From JBCCGI01 sp039029355 (GTDB lineage: Bacteria > Planctomycetota > UBA1135 > GCA-002686595), in contig JBCCGI010000070.1 in NCBI GenBank assembly GCA_039029355.1, positions 1 to 41,961 on the forward strand: a DNA stretch of 41,961 bases, read 5' to 3'. Position numbers and translations under genes: made by a program. Position 1 is the first letter of the stretch; each line of letters starts with the position of its first letter. The notes below the pieces were generated by a model that did not search any database, was not told the DNA's origin, and saw only the letters and a list, made by a program, of their open reading frames with translations. This document shows positions 22,674 through 31,257 of this stretch, one piece after another.

Positions 22674-24532
22674 CCGGCCGGCAGGACCCAGCGCACCAGG
22701 TCTTGGTAGGTGATGTAGATCAGGAGCGAGAGGATCAGCACCAGCCCGACCATCTGGCTGTAGACCAGCACCTTCTCGGAGACCGGCGACCCCTTGATCT
22801 TCTCGACGATCAGGAAGAACAGGTGCCCGCCGTCGAGCAGCGGGATCGGCAGCACGTTCAGGATCGCGAGGTTGATGCTGAGCATGCAGAGGAAGAAGAA
22901 CAGCTTCTGCCAGCCGGCCTCCGCCCAGCTGTAGGAGATCGCTCCGATCGAGATGATGCCGCCGAAGTTCTTGGCGCTGACGTCGGCGGTCATCCAGCGC
23001 TTCAGCGTCAGGAACGCATCCTGGGCGAAGCGCCACGAGCACAGCGCACCGACCCGCACCGAGCCGGCCAGCCCGTCCGCGCGGTAGACGTAGCTCGCCT
23101 GGCGCGGGTTGACGCCGTAGAACGCCATCGGCATCTCGGCGGGCGTGATGATCAGCTCCTCGAAGGTCGGCCGGTCGCCGGTGCCGAGGCGCTCGACCTG
23201 GAGCCGCACCACCTCGTCGCGGCGCGCCGCCTCCTGGATCAGGGAGCGGACGTCGTCCCAGACGGCGACCTCGACGCCGTTCACCTGCAGGATGCGGTCG
23301 TCGTCCCGCAGCCCGGCGAGCGACGCCGGCTCGCCCTCGGTGGTCAGGATCGCGGTGGTCTCGAAGTCGGTCTTGAGCGCGATGTCGTCGGCGAGCGCCA
23401 GGGCGTCGTCGCGCGACGCGACCTCGGCCGTCAGCTCGATCTTGCGTCCGTCGCGCTCGATCGCGAACGGGACGCTCGCGGGCGCGCTCTGCTCCACGGC
23501 GGCGAGCAGCGCCACGTGCAGGTCGCCCAGGCGACGCACCTTGGTGCCGCCGACCGTGTCGACGCGGTCTCCGGTCGAGAGCGGGACGCGCTCCTCGGCG
23601 CCGTCGCGCAGCGCCGCGACCACGTGGTAGGGGGGCGTGATGCCGATACGCGGCGGCGCCAGCTCCTCGCCGTAGGTCGGCGACAGGCTCACCTGGCGCG
23701 TACCGGCGTCGTCGGCGACGGTGACCCTGACCTCGTCGCCCGCGTTCATCGCGATCAGGAACTGATCGAGCGGGCTCAGCCCGGGTACGCCGCCCTCGAC
23801 CGACACCAGCCGGTCGCCGCTGCGCAGGCCGGCCTCCGCGGCAGGGGAGTCGTCCTGCACGACGAGCACTGCACGCCCCGCGTCGTCGCGCTCGAGCGAC
23901 ATCGTGACGTCGATGGTGCGCATGCCCATCTGCTCGCTGTAGCGCGGCTTGACCCGCACCGTGCGCTCGCGGCCGTCGGGCTCGCGGACGACCAGCTCGG
24001 TCGCGTCGGCGTCGCCGAGCGCGACGGCCGTCGGGATGTGCATGAAGTCGAAGACCTCCTGCCCGTTGACCGAGAGCACCTCGGTGCCGGGCTCCAGCCC
24101 GGCCTGCCAGGCGGGACCACCGGCGAGGGGGTCGCCGAGCACCGGCGGAGGGAACGGCACGCCGCTGTAGAGCACGAGTGGGAAGACGACCAGCCCGAAG
24201 GCGATGTTCATCAGGACGCCGCCCGAGTAGATAACGAAGCGCGCGCCCACGCTCTTGGTGCTGAGGTCGCCCGGCTCGGGCGGCAGTCCATCGAAGCGAC
24301 GGTCTTCGCCCGCCATTCGCACGTAGCCGCCGATCGGGATGAGCGCGAGCTGGTAGAGCGTCTCGCCCCGGTGCCACCCGAACACGCGCGGACCCATGCC
24401 GATGCTGAACACGTCGACCTTGACGCCGTTCATCCGGGCAGCGATGAAGTGGCCCAGCTCGTGCACGAAGATCACGAGCCCGATCCCCAGGGCGACCTGG
24501 GCGATGCGGAGGATGTCGGGGAGGCTGTCCAT
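22670..24532 (-). CDS. rseP: RIP metalloprotease RseP (site-2 protease), PDZ-rich form
   Basis: RseP is an intramembrane zinc protease that releases membrane-bound regulators such as anti-sigma factors and clears signal peptides. The zinc site H24-E-L-G-H28 lies in the first membrane helix, and the second metal motif LDGGH is at 566-570 in a C-terminal helix. Between them are at least three PDZ-like segments with GL-x-x-GD/T cores (near 130-210, 225-300 and 395-440), where E. coli RseP has two. This explains the 620-residue length against about 450. The gene follows dxr by 24 bases, a common pairing in bacteria. The membrane protein encoded beside the ECF sigma factor at 15521 is a conceivable substrate, but that is inference. 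Confidence 0.92.
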   Translation of the reverse strand: MDSLPDILRIAQVALGIGLVIFVHELGHFIAARMNGVKVDVFSIGMGPRVFGWHRGETLYQLALIPIGGYVRMAGEDRRFDGLPPEPGDLSTKSVGARFVIYSGGVLMNIAFGLVVFPLVLYSGVPFPPPVLGDPLAGGPAWQAGLEPGTEVLSVNGQEVFDFMHIPTAVALGDADATELVVREPDGRERTVRVKPRYSEQMGMRTIDVTMSLERDDAGRAVLVVQDDSPAAEAGLRSGDRLVSVEGGVPGLSPLDQFLIAMNAGDEVRVTVADDAGTRQVSLSPTYGEELAPPRIGITPPYHVVAALRDGAEERVPLSTGDRVDTVGGTKVRRLGDLHVALLAAVEQSAPASVPFAIERDGRKIELTAEVASRDDALALADDIALKTDFETTAILTTEGEPASLAGLRDDDRILQVNGVEVAVWDDVRSLIQEAARRDEVVRLQVERLGTGDRPTFEELIITPAEMPMAFYGVNPRQASYVYRADGLAGSVRVGALCSWRFAQDAFLTLKRWMTADVSAKNFGGIISIGAISYSWAEAGWQKLFFFLCMLSINLAILNVLPIPLLDGGHLFFLIVEKIKGSPVSEKVLVYSQMVGLVLILSLLIYITYQDLVRWVLPAG

Positions 24533-24556
24533 GCGTTGGTGGGGATCCGGCGGCCT

Positions 24557-25729
24557 TCAGGAGGGGCTGGCCTCGGGGCGGAGGGCGCGCTGCACCTCGG
24601 CTTCGGCCAGCGCTCGGGATCGGCGGTCCGACTCCAGCAGGGCTGGGATGTCGTGGGCCAGGCCCGGGCGGCTTTCCAGCACCCTTCGGTTGATTCGAGG
24701 AATCTCCTGAAACGAGACCTCGCCGGCCAGGAAAGCGGCCACGGCCACCTCGTCGGCGGCGTTGAGGGCCGCGCCGGAATCCTCGCCCTCCGCGACGCAG
24801 CGGAAGCCCAGCTCGAGCGTCGGAAAACGCTTCAGGTCCGGCTCCTCGAAGGTCAGCTCGCGGAAGAGCACCGGGTCGAAGCCCACGAGGTCGGCCGGCT
24901 TGCGGTCGGGGTGGTGGAGGGCGTAGTGGATCGGGCCGCGCATGTCGGGCGGGCCCATCTGCGCGATGACCGAGCCGTCGCAGAACTCGACCATCGAGTG
25001 CACGATCGACTGGCGGTGCACCACCACGCCGATCCGCTCGGCCGGCAGCCCGAACAGGTGGTGCGCCTCGATGACCTCGAGCGCCTTGTTCATCAGCGTC
25101 GCCGATCCGACCGTGATGCGCGGGCCCATGTCCCAGTTCGGGTGCCGCAGCGCCATCGCGGGCGTCACGCCCTCGAGCTCCTCGGCCGCGAGGTCGCGGA
25201 ACGGACCGCCGCTCGCGGTGAGGTAGATCTTGCGGACGCGTCCGACGTCCTCGCCGCGCAGGCACTGGAAGATCGCCGCGTGCTCGCTGTCGACCGGTAG
25301 CAGCGCGGCGCCGCTCTCGCGCGACAGCTCCATCAGGAGGTCGCCGGCGACGACCAGCGACTCCTTGTTCGCCAGCGCCAGCGTGCGCCCGCGCTCCAGC
25401 ACGCGCGCCGAGGGCAGCACGCCGGCGGCGCCGACCATGCCGTGCATCGCGAGGTCGTACTCGAGCTCGGCGGCCAGCTCCTCGGCCGCGTCGGGGCCGC
25501 TGCGGAGCGCGATGCCGGCCGGCAGGTGCGGTCGCAGCGCCTCGGCCGCCTCGGCGTCCGCCAGCGCGACCACATCGGGCGACAGCTCGCGGGCCTGCTC
25601 CAGCAGGGTCTCCCACGACCGTCCGGCGACCAGACCGGCCACGCGGAACGCCCCGCGGTCCGCGCGCACGCAATCCAGCGTCTGTGTCCCGATCGAGCCG
25701 GTGCTCCCGAGGAGGAGGAGGGTCTTCAT
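24557..25729 (-). CDS. dxr: 1-deoxy-D-xylulose 5-phosphate reductoisomerase
   Basis: Dxr (IspC) converts DXP to 2-C-methyl-D-erythritol 4-phosphate, the committed step of the MEP isoprenoid pathway, using NADPH. The 390-residue protein begins at MKTLLLLGSTGSIGTQTL, the classic dinucleotide-binding start. This fixes the ATG at 25729 rather than the longer reading frame reaching 25798. Further conserved blocks are ANKESLVVAG, SEHAAIFQCL, GGPFRD, the MGPRITVGSATLMNK segment and HRQSIVHSMVEF, which carry metal and substrate contacts. It is the first gene of dxr-rseP-ubiA. A candidate -10 (TACACT on the minus strand) lies at 25782-25787 and overlaps the -10 of the divergent NUDIX gene. Confidence 0.96.
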   Translation of the reverse strand: MKTLLLLGSTGSIGTQTLDCVRADRGAFRVAGLVAGRSWETLLEQARELSPDVVALADAEAAEALRPHLPAGIALRSGPDAAEELAAELEYDLAMHGMVGAAGVLPSARVLERGRTLALANKESLVVAGDLLMELSRESGAALLPVDSEHAAIFQCLRGEDVGRVRKIYLTASGGPFRDLAAEELEGVTPAMALRHPNWDMGPRITVGSATLMNKALEVIEAHHLFGLPAERIGVVVHRQSIVHSMVEFCDGSVIAQMGPPDMRGPIHYALHHPDRKPADLVGFDPVLFRELTFEEPDLKRFPTLELGFRCVAEGEDSGAALNAADEVAVAAFLAGEVSFQEIPRINRRVLESRPGLAHDIPALLESDRRSRALAEAEVQRALRPEASPS

Positions 25730-25780
25730 CCGCGCTTGTTTCGCCCCGCGCGGATGATTGCCCGAACGGAGGCCGCGCTC

Positions 25781-25787
25781 TAGTGTA
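25781..25787. promoter_or_regulatory. Overlapping divergent -10 elements between dxr and the NUDIX gene
   Basis: The 7 bases TAGTGTA read as TAGTGT on the plus strand (55 bases before the NUDIX GTG) and TACACT on the minus strand (52 bases before the dxr ATG). Both match TANNNT. If both are used, the two promoters share bases and cannot be occupied at once. No strong -35 is visible on either side. Confidence 0.4.
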
Positions 25788-25828
25788 GAAGATCGCAAGG
25801 ACCTGCGGAACCGCCGGTTACGGGGGCG

Positions 25829-25835
25829 CGGAGGA
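25829..25835 (+). promoter_or_regulatory. Ribosome binding site (GGAGGAA region) for the NUDIX gene
   Basis: A GGAGGAA sequence lies about 5-6 bases before the GTG at 25842 and selects it over upstream in-frame ATG/GTG codons, whose extra Arg-rich residues resemble no family. Confidence 0.55.
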
Positions 25836-25841
25836 ATCAGG

Positions 25842-26408
25842 GTGCGAGCGAAGGAAGCGAGGCATTGCGCGCTGTGCGGCGGCGCGCTCAGCGAAGCCCA
25901 GGTCGAGGACCGCGCGCGCCTGCGCTGCGGCGAATGCGGCTTCGTGCTCTACCTCAACCCCGCGGCGGCGGCGGCGGGCGTGGTGGTGAACCCCGGCGGC
26001 GAGGTGCTCCTCGTCCGCCGGGCGATCGAGCCCTGGCGCGGCTATTGGGCGCTGCCGGCCGGCTATCAGGAGCTGGACGAGCCGCCCGAGGAGGCCCTGC
26101 GCCGCGAGGTGCGCGAGGAGGCGGGCATCGACGTCGAGGTGCTCGGCCTGCTCGACCTGCTCTTCGTCGACAAGGACCCGCGCAAGCCGGCCAACGTCGC
26201 GGTGTTCCTGTGCCGGGCCGACGCCACCCACGTGCAGCCGATGTCGTCGGACGTGTCCGACGCGGCCTGGTTCGGGCTCGACCGCCTTCCGCCGCACATC
26301 GGCTTCGACAACTACGAGCGGATCCTCCAGCGCTTGAGCGACCCGAGCCGCTACCCTCCTTCGGCCTGGAACCACCTTCAGGAGCTGTTCGGAGGACGAG
26401 CCAAGTGA
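25842..26408 (+). CDS. NUDIX hydrolase with N-terminal zinc ribbon
   Basis: NUDIX enzymes hydrolyse nucleoside diphosphates linked to another moiety, such as NADH, ADP-ribose or dNTPs. The 188-residue protein has a zinc ribbon C9xxC12...C29xxC32 like that of NudC-type NADH/NAD-cap pyrophosphatases. An exact NUDIX box follows: G74-x5-E80-x7-REVREEAGI ending at 96. The first half of a canonical NudC is missing and the downstream SQPWPFPxS element is not seen, so it is closer to generic zinc-ribbon NUDIX proteins than to NudC itself. Its stop overlaps the purM start (GTGA). Substrate cannot be assigned. Confidence 0.9.
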   Translation: MRAKEARHCALCGGALSEAQVEDRARLRCGECGFVLYLNPAAAAAGVVVNPGGEVLLVRRAIEPWRGYWALPAGYQELDEPPEEALRREVREEAGIDVEVLGLLDLLFVDKDPRKPANVAVFLCRADATHVQPMSSDVSDAAWFGLDRLPPHIGFDNYERILQRLSDPSRYPPSAWNHLQELFGGRAK

Positions 26409-27463
26409 GCGCAAAGGAAGGCCTGACGTATAAGGATGCTGGCGTCGACATCGACGCCCAGGACGACGCGCTCGATCTCGCCAAGGACGCGATCCGGTCG
26501 AGCTTCACGCCCGGCGTGCTGGGCGACGTCGGCCTCTTCGGGGGCCTGTTCGACCCCGCCCGCGTCGGGGCCCAGGGGCACGTCTTGGTCGCCAGCGCCG
26601 ACGGCGTGGGGACCAAGCTGGAGGTCGCGCGCCGCGCGCGGATCTACGACACGGTCGGCCGCGACCTCGTGCAGCACTGCATCAACGACATCCTGGTGCA
26701 GGGCGCGAGCCCGCTGTTCTTCCTCGACTACGTCGCGATGGGCAAGCTCGAGCCCGACGTTGTGGGCGCGCTGATCCGCGGCTGTGCGGAGGCCTGCCGC
26801 GACAATGGGCTGGCGCTGCTCGGCGGCGAGACGGCCGAGATGCCCGGCGTCTACCGCGACGGCGACTTCGAGCTCGTCGGGGTGATCGTCGGCGCGGTCG
26901 AGCGCGACCGGATCCTCGACGGGTCGGCGATCCGGCCCGGGCAGGCGGTGCTGGGGCTGGCCTCCTCGGGGCTTCACACCAACGGTTTCTCGCTGGCGCG
27001 GCGGATCCTGTTCGAGCGGCTGTCCCTCGACGTCGACGACCGTCCGGACGAGCTCGAAGGAGTCAGCGTCGGCGAGGCGCTGCTCGCGCCGCACCGCTCG
27101 TATCTCGCGCTGCTGAAGCCCGATCTCGACGCGGGCCGCATCCGCGGGCTCGCACACATCACCGGGGGCGGGCTGGTCGGCAACGTGCCGCGCATCCTGC
27201 GCGGGGCCGACGTCGTGGTCGAGCGCGGCTCGTGGCCCGTGCCCGCGCTGTTTCGCTATCTGGCCGACGCCGGCGGGCTGGCCTTCGACGAGGCGCACCG
27301 CGCGCTGAACATGGGCGTCGGCATGGTCGTGATCGTCGACGAAGACGAGGCCGACGCGGTGCTCGCCGGCTGGGCCGCGCGCGGCGAGACCGCCTGGCGC
27401 ATCGGATCGGTCGTCGCGGGCGCCGAGGGCGCCGACGCCCAGGGGACGCTGCGGTGGAGCTAG
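26405..27463 (+). CDS. purM: Phosphoribosylformylglycinamidine cyclo-ligase
   Basis: PurM closes the imidazole ring to give 5-aminoimidazole ribonucleotide in purine synthesis, using ATP. The 352-residue protein has the diagnostic N-terminus LTYKDAGVDIDA, the DGVGTK loop at 66-71, CINDILVQGA, and GGETAEMPG at 140-148. Later conserved blocks are SSGLHTNGFSLAR and the Gly-rich HITGGGLVGNVPR, then NMGVGM. The start is the GTG overlapping the NUDIX stop. The last 10 bases overlap the next gene in another frame. Other pur genes are not in the window. Confidence 0.96.
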   Translation: MSAKEGLTYKDAGVDIDAQDDALDLAKDAIRSSFTPGVLGDVGLFGGLFDPARVGAQGHVLVASADGVGTKLEVARRARIYDTVGRDLVQHCINDILVQGASPLFFLDYVAMGKLEPDVVGALIRGCAEACRDNGLALLGGETAEMPGVYRDGDFELVGVIVGAVERDRILDGSAIRPGQAVLGLASSGLHTNGFSLARRILFERLSLDVDDRPDELEGVSVGEALLAPHRSYLALLKPDLDAGRIRGLAHITGGGLVGNVPRILRGADVVVERGSWPVPALFRYLADAGGLAFDEAHRALNMGVGMVVIVDEDEADAVLAGWAARGETAWRIGSVVAGAEGADAQGTLRWS

Positions 27464-28341
27464 TCGCTCCGCTCCTCGCCGGGCTGCTGGCGCTGGCCGG
27501 TACGCCCGGCCCGGCCCAGGACTCGGACCCGAGCTGGGGCGAGATCTGGCATCGTCTGGCCGAGGTGCGCGCGCTCGAAGCGGAGAGTCCGGGCCGCGCC
27601 GCGGCCCTGGCCGAGCTGGAGGCGGTGGCCGAGGCGCGCTCGGGCAGCTGGCGGGGCGATCTTTTGGCCGTGCACGTGGATCGACTCCTGGGGAGGACGG
27701 CGGCCCTGCGGATGCCGACCGGCTCCACGGCTCCCTGGCCCTTCTCGCTGGAGGAGAGCTGGCTGGCCGCCGAGGTGCTCGAAGCCTCTCCTGCGCGCTC
27801 CCAGGCCGCCCTGAGTGCCCTGGCGGGCTCTCCTGCCCAGCTCTCGGGCCAGCGCGTGCGACTCGCCTGGGAGATCGGCGTGGAGGAGGCACGGGCCTTG
27901 CGACTGGAGGGGGCCCAGGCCATCCAGGCGGCCCTCCACGAACGCTACCTGGCCGTCTGGAGCGCCATGGATCTAGCCCTCACCGAGTCCAGACTCGGCG
28001 CTTACGAAGCCGCCGACCGGGTCCTGGCCGCCCAGATCGCCCGTGAGGGCGAAGCGGGGCGCCCGACCGTCGACCTTTGGTCCCAGCGCGGCACGCTCGC
28101 GCTAGGGAGCGGTGACGAAGAGCGCGCTCGGGACTATCTTGGTTTCGCCCGCGCCCGGGGCTCCTCCAACGCGGGGGTGGTCCTGGCGCGGCTCGATCTC
28201 GATCGTGGGAAGCTGCCCGAGGCCCGGGCGGGCTTCCGTGCCCTTCTTCTGGACCCTGAACCCAGCCCCTGGGCCCCCCGTGGGTGGGGCCTCGCCCTCC
28301 TGCCGCGCGGGAGCGGCGGCACCAGCCAAGTCGGAGACTGA
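27454..28341 (+). CDS. Secreted protein of unknown function, helical/TPR-like
   Basis: I do not recognise a specific family. The 295-residue protein begins with a hydrophobic signal-peptide-like stretch (about 2-20, ending PGPAQ). The remainder is Ala/Leu/Glu-rich and predicted helical, with spaced A-L-E-A and YEAADRVLA units and a GSGDEERARDYLGFA unit that resemble TPR-type repeats in the second half. The start is a GTG that overlaps the end of purM by 10 bases. The next gene, also secreted, begins two bases after its stop, so both are probably exported together. The C-terminal tail is Pro/Gly-rich. Function unknown. Confidence 0.6.
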   Translation: MELVAPLLAGLLALAGTPGPAQDSDPSWGEIWHRLAEVRALEAESPGRAAALAELEAVAEARSGSWRGDLLAVHVDRLLGRTAALRMPTGSTAPWPFSLEESWLAAEVLEASPARSQAALSALAGSPAQLSGQRVRLAWEIGVEEARALRLEGAQAIQAALHERYLAVWSAMDLALTESRLGAYEAADRVLAAQIAREGEAGRPTVDLWSQRGTLALGSGDEERARDYLGFARARGSSNAGVVLARLDLDRGKLPEARAGFRALLLDPEPSPWAPRGWGLALLPRGSGGTSQVGD

Positions 28342-28343
28342 AC

Positions 28344-29630
28344 ATGCGTCATCGCCAACTCGCCCTGCCCGTTCTTCTCACCCTCGCGGGAGCCGCAGGG
28401 GCAGCGGCTCCGCTGGTGTCCGAAGCGCTGCTCAGCGACAAGGACCACTCAAAGCTCGGCAAGACCGTCGCGGAGTACTGGGAGGCCCAGCAGGAAGAGC
28501 GCGGGATCAACGAGGCCTACGACGAGGTCCGCTCGGCCTTCGACAAGCTCGACAAGAAGGTCTCGAAGAAGCTCGACGGTGATTCTTTCCTCAAGTCCGT
28601 CGAGGACTGGGAGTCGGTCTTCTACCACGCCAACCAGTACTCGGATAAGGGCACCAAGAAGGGCAAGGTCGAGAACCGCGTCTACGAAGACGAACGCTTC
28701 GGCGAGTACCGCATCGCGATCCACACGCCCAAGAAGTACTCGTCCAAGAACGGCCCCTTCCCGCTGGTCGTCTGCATCCCGCCGAAGGGCAAGAAGGGCA
28801 GCGACCACCTGATGGAGGACTGGGTCGAAGCTGGTCCGCGCGATACGCACCTCATGGCGGCGTGCGACATGCCGACGAACATGGACCAGTGGAACAAGAT
28901 CGGCACGCCCGATCTGCACGGCGGCATCGACACCGTGCTGCTCACGCTGAAGAGCGTGAAGGACAGCCACGCGGTCGACGTCGACCGGATCTACCTGACG
29001 GGCTTCGGCGAGGGTGTGGCGACGGCCAGCGAGATCGCCTCGCTCTACCCGCACGTCTTCGCGGGCGTGATCGGCCGCGCGGGCGACCTCGGCGACGTGT
29101 CGCCGGCGAACTTCCGCAACCTCCCGACGATGTTTGCCGGAGGCGGCGAAAAGTGCTCCGCGTTCCAGGCAGCGGCCAAGGAAGCCGGTGCGGAGAACGT
29201 GATGGTCGAGGCGAGCGCCACCGAGGCCGACATCTGGGCCTGGCTGGGCGAGGTGCAGCGCGCCGCGAACCCGGCCGAGATCACGCTCACCCCGCGCGAC
29301 CTCGCCAACCGGCAGGCGTATTGGCTGAACGTCGAGGGCTTCGAGCTCGAGAACGAGCCGACGATCCACGCCCGCGTCGACACGGAGTCGAACACGATCC
29401 ACATCGAGAGCACCGGCATCTCGACCGCGACGATCTACTTCAACGACGAGATCCTGGACCTCTCGCGGCCGGTGAAGGTCGTCTGCAACGGCAGCGAGAA
29501 CGAGGACTTCATCCCGCGCAACCTCAAGGCGATGCTCGACATCGCCTTCCGCTCCGGCGACTCCGGCCGGGTGTACGTGAACACGCACACCTACGACCTG
29601 CCCGCCGTCGGCGACGGCGAAGGCGAGTAG
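28344..29630 (+). CDS. Secreted alpha/beta-hydrolase-like protein lacking the nucleophile
   Basis: This 428-residue protein has a signal peptide (1-22) and a Lys/Asp/Glu-rich helical segment (about 30-90). A domain laid out like dienelactone-hydrolase/PHB-depolymerase-type alpha/beta hydrolases follows: PLVVCIPP, then DVDRIYLTGF and the elbow region near 220. The nucleophile elbow, normally GxSxG, reads G220-F-G-E-G224, with Gly where the catalytic Ser should be. The C-terminal part (NVEGFELENEP, NTIHIEST, YFNDEILDLSRPVKVVCNG) is a beta-rich domain I associate with planctomycetal secreted proteins. It may be a non-catalytic binding protein. Its base composition is less extreme than that of its neighbours, with many Lys codons. 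Confidence 0.7.
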   Translation: MRHRQLALPVLLTLAGAAGAAAPLVSEALLSDKDHSKLGKTVAEYWEAQQEERGINEAYDEVRSAFDKLDKKVSKKLDGDSFLKSVEDWESVFYHANQYSDKGTKKGKVENRVYEDERFGEYRIAIHTPKKYSSKNGPFPLVVCIPPKGKKGSDHLMEDWVEAGPRDTHLMAACDMPTNMDQWNKIGTPDLHGGIDTVLLTLKSVKDSHAVDVDRIYLTGFGEGVATASEIASLYPHVFAGVIGRAGDLGDVSPANFRNLPTMFAGGGEKCSAFQAAAKEAGAENVMVEASATEADIWAWLGEVQRAANPAEITLTPRDLANRQAYWLNVEGFELENEPTIHARVDTESNTIHIESTGISTATIYFNDEILDLSRPVKVVCNGSENEDFIPRNLKAMLDIAFRSGDSGRVYVNTHTYDLPAVGDGEGE

Positions 29631-29649
29631 GGCGGAGCCCGGCTCGCGC

Positions 29650-30387
29650 GTGGCCAGCGGTTCCCAGCCAACGGCGCCCGCCGGCCTCGTCCTCGGCCTC
29701 GCGGCCCTGGGCGGGGCCGGGACGATGACGGTCGAGCTGGCGGCCGTCCGCCTGCTCGCGCCCTGGTTCGGCACCAGCCTGGTCGTCTGGACCAACGTGA
29801 TCGGCGTCATCCTGCTGGCGCTGGCGGTGGGCTATCTGGGCGGCGCGCGGCTCTCGGGCGGCGCCCAGCCGCTGCGCCGGCTTGGCACGGTGCTGCTGGT
29901 GGCGGGAGCCACCACCGCGCTCCTGCCCGCGGCCGTCGGCCCGGTGGCGCGCCTCTTCCTGCCGGGCAGCCTGAACCTCGACGAGGCCCTCCCGCTGGTC
30001 GTCTGGGGCAGCCTGGCGAGCTCGCTGGCGCTCTTTCTCGTCCCGGCCGCGCTGCTCGGCACCGTGGCCCCGCTCGCGGTGGAGAGCCTGCAGCGCGCGC
30101 GTGGAGGCCAGGCGGGCGACGCGGGGGGGCGGGTGCTGTGCGCTTCGACCCTCGGCAGCCTGGCGGGCGTCTTCGGGACGACCCATGTGCTGGTGCCGGG
30201 GGTGGGGCTGAGGGCGACCTTCCTGGTCGCCGCCGCGCTGCTGGCCGCGGCCGGCGGGCTGGCCCTGTGGGCGGCGCGCGGGCGCGCGCTCTTCGGCCTG
30301 GTCGTCCTCCCGGTCGGAGCCGCGCTGGTGCCACCGTCCCTGCGCCCCGAGGTGCCGGAGGGCTGGGAGCTGCTCGCCGCGCGCTAG
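29650..30387 (+). CDS. N-terminal membrane half of an interrupted spermidine-synthase-like fusion protein
   Basis: These 245 residues form the polytopic membrane domain of the fused membrane/spermidine synthase-like family. The hallmark ELAAVRLLAPWFGTS and VWTNVIGVILLALAVGY segments are present, followed by several more helices. The frame ends at a TAG (30385-30387) exactly where relatives continue into the enzymatic domain. The frame stays open after the TAG and encodes the expected continuation SRYQSLRVSEDR. The residue expected at the stop is the Glu of the E-S/T-x-Y-Q motif, so a single change from GAG to TAG explains the break. This may be a recent nonsense mutation, a sequencing error or readthrough. 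The GTG start at 29650 lacks a strong ribosome binding site. Confidence 0.8.
   Translation: MASGSQPTAPAGLVLGLAALGGAGTMTVELAAVRLLAPWFGTSLVVWTNVIGVILLALAVGYLGGARLSGGAQPLRRLGTVLLVAGATTALLPAAVGPVARLFLPGSLNLDEALPLVVWGSLASSLALFLVPAALLGTVAPLAVESLQRARGGQAGDAGGRVLCASTLGSLAGVFGTTHVLVPGVGLRATFLVAAALLAAAGGLALWAARGRALFGLVVLPVGAALVPPSLRPEVPEGWELLAAR
30385..30387 (+). other. In-frame amber codon splitting a spermidine-synthase-like gene
   Basis: The TAG lies between Arg (cgc) and Ser (tcg) codons at the conserved Glu position of the substrate-site motif. Both flanking halves are in the same frame with no other disruption. The minimal repair is T to G at 30385. Confidence 0.8.
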
Positions 30388-31257
30388 TCGCGCTACCAGT
30401 CGCTGCGCGTCAGCGAGGACCGTCGCGCCGAGCCCTTCTTCCGCCACCTGCAGGTGAACGAGGGCTTCGATTCGTTCCAATCGGTTTGGCAGCCCGTGCT
30501 CGGCCTGCTGCCCGAGGGCTTCTACTACAACTTCTTCGCCCTGCCGCTGCACTGGAGCGAGGCCCGCGGCCCGGTGCGCGTGCTGGTCCTGGGCCTCGGC
30601 GGCGGCACCGCCTGGCGGGTGCTCGACGGCGCGGCGCCGCAGGGGGCGGAGCTGCTGCACGAGGGCGTCGAGCTGGATCCCGACGTCGTCGAGCTGGCGC
30701 GCGAGCACCTCGACCTGCCTCCCGACGGGCCGCGGCACGCCGCCCGCGGCGGGCTCGATGCGCGCGTCGCTCTCGCCGCCGGGCGTGAGCCGGTGCAGCT
30801 CGCGATCCTCGACTGCTACGCGAACCAGGTCGAGATCCCGCCGCACCTGGTGACCGTCGAGTTCCTGCGCGCGGTGCGCGACACGCTCGCACCCGACGGC
30901 TGGCTGGCCGCGAACCTCGGCGGGTTCGGGCTGGACGATCCGCTGGTGGAGGCCGTCGCGGCGACCTGTGCCGAGGCATTCGAGCACCGCGTGCTGCTGC
31001 TGCGCGTGCCGAGCTCGCGCAACTTCGTACTGATCGCCCGCCGCGACGGCGAGCTGCCGGTCGAGGGCGGCGTCCTCCGACCGATCTACGACCATCCGGT
31101 CGGCGACCTCCTGCGCCCGCTCGAGCTGCCGGGCGGGTTCCGGATCGTCGGCCCCGAAGACGGGACCGTCCTGACCGACGACTTCGCGCCGGTCGAGCGC
31201 CTGCAGCTGGCGTCGATCCGCGAGGCGCGTCAGCGGATCGAGGGAGCGTCGCGGTGA
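30388..31257 (+). pseudogene. C-terminal spermidine-synthase-like (SAM-fold) half downstream of the amber codon
   Basis: This is the continuation of the membrane fusion at 29650, with homology resuming in the first codon after the TAG (SRYQSLRV). The Rossmann-like domain has VLVLGLGGGTA (nucleotide/decarboxy-SAM binding), ELDPDVVELAREH, and the acidic active-site region LDCYANQVEIPPHL followed by VEFLRAVRDTL. If translated separately, the first plausible start is the GTG at 30454, which would remove the YQ substrate-site strand. Polyamine aminopropyltransferase activity is the family default, but many membrane-fused members have unproven substrates. The stop overlaps the next gene (GTGA). It is called a pseudogene because it lacks its own complete start region; readthrough would restore a 535-residue protein. 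Confidence 0.7.

Noticed and set aside
21690..25673. A single 1327-codon minus-strand protein covering dxr, rseP and ubiA
   Set aside because: Only its last part is the UbiA-family protein; the rest is an Arg/Ala/Gly-rich shadow frame of rseP and dxr.
30385..30387. Pyrrolysine or other programmed amber recoding
   Set aside because: The missing residue is predicted to be an ordinary conserved Glu, no downstream recoding structure is evident, and the family is not known to use pyrrolysine.
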